Part shown: positions 17,077 through 26,232 of the stretch, in pieces
Numbering within the stretch: the stretch's first letter is position 1
Layout of the letters: each line of letters starts with the position of its first letter
DNA from: Candidatus Aminicenantota bacterium
GTDB taxonomy: Bacteria; Acidobacteriota; Aminicenantia; Aminicenantales; Aminicenantaceae
Reading direction: 5' to 3'
Assembly (NCBI GenBank): GCA_014727835.1
Contig: WJMT01000104.1
Coordinates: 1-64,000, forward strand
DNA length: 64,000 bases
Notes under the pieces: generated by a model
Seen by the model: the letters and a program-made list of their open reading frames with translations, nothing else
The model's database searches: none
Told to the model about the DNA's origin: nothing
Program-made: the position numbers and the translations under genes

Positions 17077-17487
17077 CTATCTCTGTTTTTTAACTGAATA
17101 TTCCCCGCTGCCTCTTGAATGACCTAAAAGATATTCTATGGACTGGGTTAGTGCTTCCAGTTCCAAAGGTTTCACAAAGAAGCAGTCCACAGCTGCTTGG
17201 TTCAATTCCTTTGGGTTGACCAAGTCTGGAAACGCTGAAATCAGGATGGCTTTACCTTTATACCCAGAGTCTCTAAATTTCTCCAGCATCTGTAATCCTG
17301 AATGTTGGGGCAACCTCATATCAGCGATGATGAGGTCAATATCCTCTCCCTGAAAACGCTTCAGGGCTTCATCTGAATCTTTAGCCGGATAAACCTTATA
17401 ATTTTCATGAAGAAGCAGGAAGAAAGTCTTTCGGATAGATTCATCGTCATCCACCACCACCACTTTCTTCTCATTGTTTTTTTTCAT
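17077..17487 (-). CDS. Single-domain response regulator (receiver)
   Basis: 136 residues from ATG 17487; AAGGAAC upstream sets this start. A complete receiver domain: acidic pair VVDDDES near 11-15, phospho-acceptor Asp56 in LIIADMRLP, the conserved Ser in AILISAFPD and Lys in CFFVKPLEL. No output domain. It heads an operon with the Fis-type protein and has its own sigma54 promoter, with the predicted transcript start 25-30 bases before the ATG. Likely phosphorylated by the kinase at 18976, acting as a phosphate sink, a partner of the Fis-type protein, or both. Confidence 0.88.
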   Translation of the reverse strand: MKKNNEKKVVVVDDDESIRKTFFLLLHENYKVYPAKDSDEALKRFQGEDIDLIIADMRLPQHSGLQMLEKFRDSGYKGKAILISAFPDLVNPKELNQAAVDCFFVKPLELEALTQSIEYLLGHSRGSGEYSVKKQR

Positions 17488-17523
17488 TTTTGTTCCTTTT
17501 TTCTGTATTCCAGATACTTCATA

Positions 17524-17541
17524 CAGCATATTTCATGCCAA
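17524..17541 (-). promoter_or_regulatory. Sigma54 (-24/-12) promoter of receiver operon
   Basis: Minus strand TTGGCATGAAATATGCTG: GG at 17539-17538, GC at 17527-17526, 10 bases between. Matches the two promoters at 8430 and 12958 at TGGCATGAA. Palindrome 108.5 bp upstream at 17627-17643. Confidence 0.82.
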
Positions 17542-17626
17542 TCATCTTAAGAAAAAGAATTTTAGAGGAAAATCAAACCAATGAATCAATGGTGAGAAAA
17601 AAGGCAAGCTAAATTAATTAACACAA

Positions 17627-17643
17627 CGTAAAAATCTTTTACA
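17627..17643 (-). promoter_or_regulatory. Probable enhancer (UAS) palindrome 3
   Basis: TGTAAA-N5-TTTACG on the minus strand, one mismatch from the other two sites. It lies immediately beyond the stop codon of the NtrC-family regulator gene. Confidence 0.72.
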
Positions 17644-17644
17644 C

Positions 17645-18979
17645 TCAGATTTGAATCTGATAATCACTTATTTTTTTATCCAGAGTGGGTCGGCTGATGC
17701 TCAGAATCCGGCTGGCCTTGCTTTTGTTACCTTTGACTTGTTTCAAAACATGCTGAATATATTTCTTTTCAACCTCAGCTAAAGGAACCAATTGTTTGGG
17801 AAATATCTCCTTATCACTTTTTTCTATGGGGAGGTTTTCTTTGAGAAGCACATCCCCTTTAGCTAAGATCACAGCTCTGGTCAAGGCATTTTCCAGTTCT
17901 CTGACATTTCCTTTCCATGGAAAATCGACCAAAAAATCCATCACACCCGGAGGGACTTTTTTCACGTTTTTTCTCAGTTCCCTGTTTATCTTTTCCAAAA
18001 GATAAGCCACCAGATCAGGGATGTCCTCTTTTCTTTGACAAAGAGAAGGCAGATTGATCTCCACTACCTTTAGCCGGTAGTAGAGGTCTTCCCTGAATTT
18101 TCCCTGTTCGACCCGCTCTTTCAAGTCATGATTGGTGGCTGCAATGACTCTGGCTTCTGTTTGCAGTACTTTTTCACCTCCGACTTTCATATAGTCTCTG
18201 TTCTCAATCACCCTCAATAATTTGGACTGAAGGTTCAATGACACATCCCCGATTTCATCCAGAAAAAGTGTGCCTTTGCCAGCAACCTCAAATTTGCCCT
18301 TTGTCTCATGAGCCGCATCAGTAAAAGCCCCCTTGACATGACCGAACAATTCGCTTTCCAGCAGGGTGTCAGAAAGAGCCGAACAGTTGATAACAATGAA
18401 AGGTTCATCCCTGAAGCGGCTGTTGTAATGGATGGCTTTGGCCACCAGTTCCTTTCCTGTTCCGCTTTCGCCCTGAATCAACACATTGGCCCGTGTATTG
18501 GCTACAGAACCGATGAGTTTGTACACTTCTCTCATTTCCGGTGTGCTGCCGATGATATTGTCAATGGTGTATTCCTTCTGCTTCTCCCCTACCAGATAGC
18601 TCATTTTGTCTTCCAAGCTCTTTACTTTGTAGACTTTGCCGATCACCAGGTCCAGCTCCACATAATCCAGAGGTTTGACCAGATATTCAAATGCTCCTGA
18701 TTTGACAGCTTCCACTGTGGTTTTCATGTCATCAAAGGCCGTCATGATGATGATGCAGGCTCGAGGATTTTCCTTTTTGATTTTTTTCAGGACTTCCAAA
18801 CCATCCACATCCGGAAGGCGGATATCCAGAAGGACCAAATCCGGACGGTTTTCTTTGAATTCGCTGATCCCTGACTCACCGTCTGCTGCAGAAAAAACTT
18901 GAAACTCATTTTTTCGGAAGTGGGATGACAGGCTTTTTCGGATGAGTTTGTCATCGTCAATAATGAGAACAGATTTCAT
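17645..18979 (-). CDS. Sigma54-dependent NtrC-family response regulator
   Basis: 444 residues, full three-domain activator. Receiver 1-120 with phospho-acceptor Asp52 (LVLLDIRLP). AAA+ domain with Walker A GESGTGKE (170-177), the sigma54 contact loop GAFTDA (217-222, a known variant of GAFTGA) and Walker B GTLFLDEIGD. C-terminal Fis-type helix-turn-helix (VKGNKSKASRILSISRPTLD). It should bind palindromic enhancers and drive open-complex formation by RpoN polymerase. Its start overlaps the kinase stop by 4 bp, so kinase and regulator are a cognate pair. The three sigma54 promoters with a common palindrome directly downstream make it their likely activator. Confidence 0.95.
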   Translation of the reverse strand: MKSVLIIDDDKLIRKSLSSHFRKNEFQVFSAADGESGISEFKENRPDLVLLDIRLPDVDGLEVLKKIKKENPRACIIIMTAFDDMKTTVEAVKSGAFEYLVKPLDYVELDLVIGKVYKVKSLEDKMSYLVGEKQKEYTIDNIIGSTPEMREVYKLIGSVANTRANVLIQGESGTGKELVAKAIHYNSRFRDEPFIVINCSALSDTLLESELFGHVKGAFTDAAHETKGKFEVAGKGTLFLDEIGDVSLNLQSKLLRVIENRDYMKVGGEKVLQTEARVIAATNHDLKERVEQGKFREDLYYRLKVVEINLPSLCQRKEDIPDLVAYLLEKINRELRKNVKKVPPGVMDFLVDFPWKGNVRELENALTRAVILAKGDVLLKENLPIEKSDKEIFPKQLVPLAEVEKKYIQHVLKQVKGNKSKASRILSISRPTLDKKISDYQIQI

Positions 18980-20427
18980 TTGTCTCCCTCCACAGGCAGA
19001 ATGATTTCAAAACAAGCTCCCCCCTCTTCGCTCTCTTTGACTCTGATAGATCCCTGGTGCTGCTCAATGATTTTCTGGGCATTGGCCAAGCCTAAGCCGA
19101 TTCCAGAAGACTTGGTGGTGTAAAAAGGTTCGAAAATATTTTCTCTTTCTTGGTTTGGGATTCCGCTGCCGTTATCCATAACTTCCATTTTTACAGCATT
19201 TTTTTCACCCTCTTTTAAAAGAGTTGCTGAAATCTGAATCCGGCCTCCTTTATCCACAGCTTCTAGGGCGTTTCTCAAAAGATTGAGGATCACCTGCCTG
19301 ATCTTATCTCCATCCACATAAAGTGAGGGAAGGTTTTCCTGGAAATCTGTGCGCAGCTTAATTTTTTTCTCTTCTAGGGAATCTGAAATCATTTTAACAG
19401 ACTCCTCTATGATCTCCTGGATAGAGAACCTCTCCATATTGAGCTCAGAGATCCGAGTGAAATCCAAGAGCTCTTTGATGAATTTTTCAATATGTCCGAT
19501 CCCTTCTTGAGAAAGATCCAAGTGCTCTCTTTCCAGTTCCTCCAGTTTATCACTCTGGAGGACTTTTTGGATATTCAGATTGGCGGAAGTGAGAGGATTT
19601 CTGATCTCATGGGCGATGCTGGCTGAAATCCTGCCTATGGAAGCCAGCTTTTCTGCCTGGATGAGCTTCTTGTTCGCAACTTCCATCCTTTTTTTGGCTA
19701 GAAGAAGCTGACGGCTCATTTCATTGAAACTCTCAGCCAACTGCCTGATTTCATCCTGGGAGCTGACTTTGATCTTTTTTGAGAAATCACCCCTTGAAAT
19801 CCGAACCGTCCCATCCACCAGTTTTTTAATGGGGCCCGCAATCCGGTTGGAGAGAAACACCGCTCCGCCAATACCAACCAAAAGTCCTCCCAATCCAATA
19901 AGGATCAGCATAAACCGGGTCTGCTTGATTTCCTTCTGCATATCTTCCAAAGACAGCCCAATTTTTATGGAACCCCATTTGGTGGAAGAACCTCTGGTGA
20001 AAACCGGGACTTCGATTTCCAACACTGATATGAGATTTTTGTTGTCATTATATTGGATTTCTTTGGTCTGGAAAAAATAAGTATTCTCATCAACCGGGCC
20101 CTTTAGATGGGAGACCTTAAAGATTTGTTCGTATTTTTCAGCAAAATCACTGGCTGCAAATGGCCGGTTGTACTGGTCAAAAAAAGCCACATACAACAGT
20201 TTTTGATCAATGTTTTCCTGGATATTCCGTTCCACTCCTTCCGCATCCCAAAACATAAACGGTTCCAGATTCAAATATGCAATGTTCTTAGCAGTTAAAA
20301 CTCCTTTGCTCTTCTGCTCCTCAAATATCGCTTTTTCCTCTCTTCTTTCAATCAGAAAGAGCATGGCTGCCACTAGGAAAAAGAGCAGAATCATTATGGC
20401 TGTTATGAATTTAGCTCTCAGAGACAT
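18976..20427 (-). CDS. Membrane sensor histidine kinase (HAMP, HisKA, HATPase)
   Basis: 483 residues. TM1 at about 9-25, periplasmic sensor 26-170, TM2 172-193, HAMP to about 248, then HisKA with phospho-acceptor His273 (SIAHEIRNPLT), N-box NLLRNALEAV and G-boxes MDNGSGIP and GIGLGLANA. The periplasmic part is all-round compatible with a small Cache/PAS-like sensor, not identified further. Overlaps the regulator gene by 4 bp and follows the peptide-binding-protein gene by 25 bp, so the binding protein may present a ligand to it. Likely phosphorylates the NtrC-type regulator and possibly the separate receiver at 17077. Confidence 0.93.
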   Translation of the reverse strand: MSLRAKFITAIMILLFFLVAAMLFLIERREEKAIFEEQKSKGVLTAKNIAYLNLEPFMFWDAEGVERNIQENIDQKLLYVAFFDQYNRPFAASDFAEKYEQIFKVSHLKGPVDENTYFFQTKEIQYNDNKNLISVLEIEVPVFTRGSSTKWGSIKIGLSLEDMQKEIKQTRFMLILIGLGGLLVGIGGAVFLSNRIAGPIKKLVDGTVRISRGDFSKKIKVSSQDEIRQLAESFNEMSRQLLLAKKRMEVANKKLIQAEKLASIGRISASIAHEIRNPLTSANLNIQKVLQSDKLEELEREHLDLSQEGIGHIEKFIKELLDFTRISELNMERFSIQEIIEESVKMISDSLEEKKIKLRTDFQENLPSLYVDGDKIRQVILNLLRNALEAVDKGGRIQISATLLKEGEKNAVKMEVMDNGSGIPNQERENIFEPFYTTKSSGIGLGLANAQKIIEQHQGSIRVKESEEGGACFEIILPVEGDK

Positions 20428-20452
20428 TTTTTCTCTCTTTTGTTGATTTCAT

Positions 20453-22045
20453 CTATTTATCCAGCCAAATTTTTCTTGCTTCTAAATAGGATAATCCAAG
20501 CGCAACTATCTCCACTCCTCTGACATAAGGCTGCATGACCACTCTGTTTTGTCGGTTGAAAAGAGGAACAGCCGGCACTTGTGTCATCAAAATCTGCTCT
20601 ATGTTCTTGAAAAAATCGATCCGTTTGGTCCAACTTCTTTCCAGTTCAGCATTTCGCAAAAGGCTATCCAGCTCAGAATTTTGATAGCCAATCATGTTCA
20701 TTTGAGACTGGGAATAAAAGAGACTCCGTATAATGTCTTCAGGATCAGGAAAATTCATCTTCTTTTTGATATAAACTAAATAAGGATTTTGACACTTTTC
20801 AATTTCCTGAGCAGTCTCAAAATATCGAAGCTTCAACTTAATCCCTAATTGACCAAGCTGGCTCTTTATGCTGTTGAAAACACTTAATTTGTAGTCTGAT
20901 TTTGGCAAAAGGACAAAAAACATCAGATTTGGAAAGCTTTGTTCCTGAGAATATCCATGCTGCTGCAGCATTTGTTTTGCCAGTTCAGAGTTTGCGGAAT
21001 TTTCACGTTTTGGAAAAAAACCAGGCAGTTGAGGAGGGATGTAATTATGGGTCACTTCAAGCACATACTGCGGATCATTTGTGTTTTGGATGATTTCTTT
21101 CTTATTGAGTCCAAGGCTCAAAGCTCTCCTTATCTCTGGATTATCAAGAGGGAAAATGTCACAACTCATCCCTAAGAATGCAACATTTATGGATCCTTCT
21201 TCAAAAACCTGGTACTGAGAATCAAGCAGTCTTGGGGAGAGAAGAGGAATGGAGTCAATTTCTCCATTTAAAAAATGCTCCAGGCTGTAATGAGGGCAAA
21301 ACTCTAACGCTTCTAAGTATGGTTTTCCCAAAAAATAACTTTCATTCTGTTTCAGCCGAACTCCAACCACATTCAACCGAGTATCCCTTAACCAATGATC
21401 AAAGGCAAACGGACCGGTCCCGGAAGGATTCAAAAAAAAACGTTCTCCCATTTCCTGAGTCATTTCCATTGGCAGAATTTTGCAAAAATGCATGCTCAAT
21501 AAATAAAGAGCGGATACATAGGGTTTGATCCAATGGATCTCAAAAGTGTATCGATCTTTGACTTTAAATCCGGATATGTGTTCCGCTTCTCCTTCTCTAA
21601 ACTCCTTAGCTCCTGAGACACGGGGCAGAAAATAATGATAATAGGGAGAGTTGTTGTCTTTATTCAAAATTCTCTCAAATGAATATTTCACATCTGCAGC
21701 TGTGAGTTCTTTTCCATGATGAAAATGGATGCCTTTTCTCAAATAAAAGGTATAATTTTTCCCATCTTGAGAGATCTCCCAGTATTCAGCTAAGGACGGG
21801 ACAATATTGAAATTTTTATCCAATCGAACAAGGCCATCATACAGCTGTTCAGATACGAATATATAAGAATCCGCTTTGATCGGATCGAGCTGCCTATTGA
21901 AATGATCAGAAAAGGACTTTAACCGAAAAACCCCGCCATATCGAGGGCTCTGAAAAGACTCTTCTTTACCATGAGCTGAAAGCAAGAAAACCAGCGAAAA
22001 CAGAATACCTGTTGAAATGGCTGTTTTGACTATCCTGCTGCCCAT
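20453..22045 (-). CDS. Family 5 (oligopeptide-type) solute-binding protein
   Basis: 530 residues, normal for DppA/OppA-like proteins. Signal peptide KTAISTGILFSLVFLLSAHG. Typical features: LYDGLVRLDKNFNIVPSLAE, YTFYLRKGIHFHHGKELTAADVKYSFERIL, and 'RRALSLGLNKKEI' in the middle. No ABC permease or ATPase gene is nearby; instead the gene starts the operon with the histidine kinase and NtrC regulator. It may therefore serve as a periplasmic sensor subunit for peptides, as known for some binding-protein/kinase pairs, rather than in uptake. GAGGAG precedes the ATG. The 185-bp gap upstream holds a small CACCAA/TTGGTG hairpin and a poor sigma54-like sequence. Confidence 0.9.
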   Translation of the reverse strand: MGSRIVKTAISTGILFSLVFLLSAHGKEESFQSPRYGGVFRLKSFSDHFNRQLDPIKADSYIFVSEQLYDGLVRLDKNFNIVPSLAEYWEISQDGKNYTFYLRKGIHFHHGKELTAADVKYSFERILNKDNNSPYYHYFLPRVSGAKEFREGEAEHISGFKVKDRYTFEIHWIKPYVSALYLLSMHFCKILPMEMTQEMGERFFLNPSGTGPFAFDHWLRDTRLNVVGVRLKQNESYFLGKPYLEALEFCPHYSLEHFLNGEIDSIPLLSPRLLDSQYQVFEEGSINVAFLGMSCDIFPLDNPEIRRALSLGLNKKEIIQNTNDPQYVLEVTHNYIPPQLPGFFPKRENSANSELAKQMLQQHGYSQEQSFPNLMFFVLLPKSDYKLSVFNSIKSQLGQLGIKLKLRYFETAQEIEKCQNPYLVYIKKKMNFPDPEDIIRSLFYSQSQMNMIGYQNSELDSLLRNAELERSWTKRIDFFKNIEQILMTQVPAVPLFNRQNRVVMQPYVRGVEIVALGLSYLEARKIWLDK

Positions 22046-22230
22046 TTTCTCCTCAATAATGTTCTGTGGTTTATTTTAATGCAAAACTCAATTAAAAAAA
22101 AGAACTGCACCAACCTTTTTGGTGTTTGTTTCGTTTTAAACATTAAGAAAGACAAAACAAATGCCATAAACGGGATGTGTGCTCGTCAGCTGAAAGGAAA
22201 GGAGAAGTCTATTCCAGGATAAAGGTTTAA

Positions 22231-23676
22231 ATGATGAATCAAAGCAAGCACGGAATCCCAATCAGGACAAAAAGAATAAAAAGGTGGATTTTCTTTTTTT
22301 CTCTATATTTCTTTTGTTTATTTTGCGCCTTTTCTTCAGAACTCGCTAATCCTAAGTCTTACTTTCTCAAAGTCTGGATCGAACCTGAATCTAGCGAGAT
22401 TTCCGTGCAAGGCAAACTGAATATCCATCTCAAGGATCCTTTGTTAGAAAAATTTCATTTTAATCTGCACGGGACATTCCAGATCAATAAACTTAAAATC
22501 AACGGCCTTACAGCTGAATATATCCACAAAAAAAACAACCCGCAGAGCGTATACCCATGCACAAAACAAACAACTGTTCGACTTCCAGAGAAAAGTAAAG
22601 CCAAACCTGTGAGGATGGAGATAGAATACCACGGAAAACTGGAAAATATCCCAGAATTTGGATCCTATAAAGATCAAAAATGGGCTTTGGATGACCAGAT
22701 CAATTCACGAATGATTGAATTGGCCAATTATTCCTGTTGGTATCCCCTGTTCACATTCGGAAACCGATTTGACATCAACCTTGAGCTTTCTCTTCCTATC
22801 AGTTGGAAATGTGTTTGTTCTGGGGAAAAAACCAAAAGATGGAAAGAAGGACAAAGAGTATTCAGTTGCTGGTCTTCAGTCAAAGACACCGATATTGTTA
22901 TTGTTGCATCTCCCCAACTCAAACTAGAATCTTACCGAGTTGATGATGTAAATATTCATGTTTACCACACACAATTGCCGGAAAGCTTCATCGCTAAAGA
23001 TATTAAGCAAATCCAACAAACAGCCAATCTTTTCACAAGTCTCCTTGGAAAGACTGTTCTTCCAGGTGGAACAGTCAAGCATGTCTTTTCTCCCAAACAA
23101 AAAGGACAGGGAGGAGCAGGAATTGCCAGGCCGGGTATGATTGTAACTTCTGAAGGGCTCACTCTGAAAAGTTTGAAAAAAGATCCTGACTATTCGCTGT
23201 TTCACGGAATTGCCCATGAAATCGCCCACTTCTGGTGGAGTTTCGGAGCAGGCCAAGGTGACTGGATCAATGAAACCTTTGCCGAATATTTTTCTTCAGT
23301 TGCGGAACAAAGGATCATATCCGAAGAAATATTTCAAAATAATCTGAATAAGTACCGTAGTCTAACAAACTCTTTACCTGAAAACGCGCCCCCTCTTTCA
23401 ATTGTTCCATTTGAAGGGGGAAGAGTCAATTACATCGTGAGATATTACAAAGGATCACTTATGCTTGATTGTTTTAGACAGCAAATAGGGGACTCAGCTT
23501 TCTTCAAGATATGCCGCGATTTTTATCAAACCTTTCATGAGGATCTGATCGGGACTCCAGAATTTCGCGCTTTCTGGGAAATGAAACTAGGCAAAAAAAA
23601 AGTTATATTGAACAAATGGCTGGACTCTGATGGAGGGGTTCCCATAACCATTGGAAACAGGCTTATGTTATTATAG
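22231..23676 (+). CDS. M1-like (gluzincin) metallopeptidase, exported
   Basis: 481 residues. Signal peptide at about 16-37 (KRWIFFFSLYFFCLFCAFSSE). N-terminal beta-rich domain as in M1 aminopeptidases, then zinc motif HEIAH (329-333) followed by WINETFAEYF: Glu348 aligns with the Glu of the usual WLNEGFA box but the distance from HExxH is four residues shorter than in classical M1; Glu352 gives the classical 18-residue spacing. The usual GAMEN box is replaced by a GGAGIARPG segment. Length is about half that of classical M1 enzymes, with no C-terminal helical domain. Followed after 16 bp by the FtsX-type permease gene, so likely cotranscribed. Confidence 0.82.
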   Translation: MMNQSKHGIPIRTKRIKRWIFFFSLYFFCLFCAFSSELANPKSYFLKVWIEPESSEISVQGKLNIHLKDPLLEKFHFNLHGTFQINKLKINGLTAEYIHKKNNPQSVYPCTKQTTVRLPEKSKAKPVRMEIEYHGKLENIPEFGSYKDQKWALDDQINSRMIELANYSCWYPLFTFGNRFDINLELSLPISWKCVCSGEKTKRWKEGQRVFSCWSSVKDTDIVIVASPQLKLESYRVDDVNIHVYHTQLPESFIAKDIKQIQQTANLFTSLLGKTVLPGGTVKHVFSPKQKGQGGAGIARPGMIVTSEGLTLKSLKKDPDYSLFHGIAHEIAHFWWSFGAGQGDWINETFAEYFSSVAEQRIISEEIFQNNLNKYRSLTNSLPENAPPLSIVPFEGGRVNYIVRYYKGSLMLDCFRQQIGDSAFFKICRDFYQTFHEDLIGTPEFRAFWEMKLGKKKVILNKWLDSDGGVPITIGNRLMLL

Positions 23677-23692
23677 AAGGAGGGTATATAAA

Positions 23693-26044
23693 ATGATTAG
23701 AAATTATCTGAAAACCGCATTAAGGACTATCAAGAGAGCCAGGATGTTTTCAGTGCTCAACATTCTAGGACTGGCTGTGGGCATGGGGAGCTGTTTTTTG
23801 ATCTTTCTGTTTGTCCAGCATGAGCTGAGTTTTGACAGATTCCACCACAAGCACGACCAGATCTACAGGGTGACCGCAGAGTGGCAGCTGGAAGGCGAAA
23901 CACAAATCAGCCAAACCACACCAGCTCCAGCGGCTCCGGCGCTCCTCAACGATTATCCTGAAGTCAAAAAAGCGGTGCGGATAGAAAGACAGGGCGCCAT
24001 CATCCAGTACCAGGGAGAAAGCTTTGTGGAAAGAAAATTTCTGCTGGTGGATCCTTCTTTTTTCGATGTGTTCCATTTTCCGCTTGTGAAAGGAAATCCT
24101 GAAACAGCGATCAATGACCTCCATTCCATAATCCTGTCTGAAAGAGCTGCTGAAAAATATTTCGGTGATGAGGAGCCCATGGGCAAGATACTGAACATTG
24201 GAGAAAAATTCGACTTTACAGTCACCGGAGTGGCCCAAAATCCGCCTTCCAACTCCCATATTGATTTTGATTTTCTGGTGAAATTTGACTTCATCAACAA
24301 CTACTCCAATTTCAATTATATGGACAGTTGGGGAGCCTGGAACTTCCACACATATATTTTGGTCCAAAAAGACACGTCTCCCGCCGAATTTGAGGAAAAA
24401 AGCACAGTTTTCTTAAGCACCTACAGAGCAGAGGCTGAAAATCCCAAGAAGCTGCATCTGAATCCCCTGACCAGTATCAACCTGGAAACCCATGGAAAGA
24501 TGAAATACATCTCTTTTTTCTCGGCTGTGGCTGTGATCATCCTGCTTTTGGCGTGCATCAATTTTATGAATCTCTCTGTAGCCCGTTCCTCAGAACGAAT
24601 CAAAGAAATCGGGATGAGAAAAGTCATCGGAGCCAACAAACCTCAGCTGATCAAACAGTTTCTGGGAGAATCAGCGATCCTGGCTTTTCTGGCCCTTCCT
24701 CTGGCACTTTTACTGGTCCATATGGTCCTTCCTTCGTTCAACTCTCTGGCAAACACCCAGCTTCAGCCCGATTATTTCCAGAACTGGATCTTTATTCTTG
24801 GAATGTTCGGAATCACTGTGGTGGTTGGACTTCTTTCCGGAAGTTATCCTTCTTTTTATCTGTCTTCCATCCATCCGGTCCAGTCTCTCAGAGGCAAAAT
24901 GAAGTCCGGGAAAAAAGCATCCTTGCTGAGAAGCTCATTGGTTGTTTTTCAGTTTTCTGTCTCCATCATCCTTATCATCAGCGCAGCAAGCGTTTCCCGT
25001 CAGCTTCATTTCATCCACCACAAAGATTTGGGCTTTCAGCAGGACTCCATGGTCAATGTGTTTATATTTGATAACAGCCTGAGACAGAAATCAGAGGTCA
25101 TCAAATCAGGGCTTTTGCAGAATCCCAATATATCCAAGGCAGCGGTTTCCTCTTTTTCACCTGGAAATCATCCTTACCAGAGTATAAATTGGGAAGGGAG
25201 AACGCCGGACCAAGACCTGATGATGGCCTGGTATGCGGTGGATTACGACTTCATCGATACTTTTGGTATTGAAATCATAGAAGGCAGAGATTTTTCTAGA
25301 GATTTTCCCTCGGATGTGAAATCAGCCTATATCCTGAATGAGGCGGCGGTTCGAGCCTTGGGCTGGGATAAAGCAGTGGGAAAGCAGTTTGAAGTGGAGA
25401 GGGCTGACTCATCCATGGGACGTGTGGTGGGGGTGATGAAAGATTTTCATTTTGCTTCACTCCACGAATCCATCCGTCCCCTGGCTCTCATTTTAGCCCC
25501 TGAATGGGGTTACCAATTCTCTCTGAAAATATCCTCCAGAAACATGCAAGACAGCCTCTCTTTTATAGAGAGGAAATTCAAGGAATTTGCTCCCAATGCC
25601 CCATTTAACTACAGCTTTGTGGATGAAGAAATTGCAGAAATGTACATGGAGGAAGACCGGCTGGGAACTCTGATCAACACCTTCTCTGTATTAGCAGTGT
25701 TCATCGCCTGTCTGGGACTTCTGGGCCTGGCCTCATCTGCCATCAACCGGAGGACCAAGGAAATCGGAGTGCGCAAAGTTCTGGGAGCCTCGGTCCCCAA
25801 TATCTTTGTGCTGCTGGTTAAGGACTTCACTAAACTGGTCCTTATCGCTAATATCATTGCCTGGCCTTTGGCGTTTTATGCCATGAGCCAATGGCTCCAG
25901 AATTTTGTGTATCGAATCAATTTGGAATGGTGGCTTTTTGCTGTATCAGCCTTGGGAGCCTTGATAATGGCTGTGCTTACAGTGAGCTTTCACACCCTCA
26001 AAGCTGCCACCACAAACCCGTCTGATTCTCTGAGATACGAATGA
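23693..26044 (+). CDS. FtsX/MacB-type ABC transporter permease (orphan)
   Basis: 783 residues; AAGGAGG at 23677-23683 selects ATG 23693. Eight transmembrane segments expected: an N-terminal MacB_PCD-type unit (TM1 near 20-42, periplasmic domain with FDRFH..YRVT), three helices around SEGRSSERIKEIGMRKVIGA-type motif (seen as ERIKEIGMRKVIGAN), then a second periplasmic unit and a second FtsX block (RRTKEIGVRKVLGAS). This double FtsX layout is common in Bacteroidetes and Acidobacteriota. No ATPase subunit is encoded next to it, so it must use one from elsewhere or be a mechanotransmission-type protein. Runs with the M1-like peptidase gene. Confidence 0.88.
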   Translation: MIRNYLKTALRTIKRARMFSVLNILGLAVGMGSCFLIFLFVQHELSFDRFHHKHDQIYRVTAEWQLEGETQISQTTPAPAAPALLNDYPEVKKAVRIERQGAIIQYQGESFVERKFLLVDPSFFDVFHFPLVKGNPETAINDLHSIILSERAAEKYFGDEEPMGKILNIGEKFDFTVTGVAQNPPSNSHIDFDFLVKFDFINNYSNFNYMDSWGAWNFHTYILVQKDTSPAEFEEKSTVFLSTYRAEAENPKKLHLNPLTSINLETHGKMKYISFFSAVAVIILLLACINFMNLSVARSSERIKEIGMRKVIGANKPQLIKQFLGESAILAFLALPLALLLVHMVLPSFNSLANTQLQPDYFQNWIFILGMFGITVVVGLLSGSYPSFYLSSIHPVQSLRGKMKSGKKASLLRSSLVVFQFSVSIILIISAASVSRQLHFIHHKDLGFQQDSMVNVFIFDNSLRQKSEVIKSGLLQNPNISKAAVSSFSPGNHPYQSINWEGRTPDQDLMMAWYAVDYDFIDTFGIEIIEGRDFSRDFPSDVKSAYILNEAAVRALGWDKAVGKQFEVERADSSMGRVVGVMKDFHFASLHESIRPLALILAPEWGYQFSLKISSRNMQDSLSFIERKFKEFAPNAPFNYSFVDEEIAEMYMEEDRLGTLINTFSVLAVFIACLGLLGLASSAINRRTKEIGVRKVLGASVPNIFVLLVKDFTKLVLIANIIAWPLAFYAMSQWLQNFVYRINLEWWLFAVSALGALIMAVLTVSFHTLKAATTNPSDSLRYE

Positions 26045-26232
26045 AATCAAACAAGACTGTTTTTTCTTCAAGAATATGCAAAAACGGCAAATAGATAAGA
26101 CGGTCCTGTATTTTTCAGTATAAAACAGGGGAAAAAAATGATATAAACCAAATGAACTGAATATTTGAAGTCAATTTTCAGTAATATAAGTGAATGGTAG
26201 AAAATTCAAGATCAGAACATGGGAGAAATCAT

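Noticed and set aside
22108-22124. CACCAA-N5-TTGGTG hairpin as a terminator or riboswitch
   Set aside because: Only six pairs, no T-run on either strand and no further structure; not called.
22151-22166. Sigma54-like sequence TGGCATTTGTTTTGTC upstream of the peptide-binding-protein gene
   Set aside because: The essential -12 GC is GT, there is no TGTAAA-N5-TTTACA palindrome about 108 bp upstream, and the distance to the start codon is about 105 bp. Not convincing beside the three good sites.
23765-24367. 200-codon minus-strand frame inside the FtsX/MacB permease gene
   Set aside because: Antisense to a conserved permease and without supporting features.
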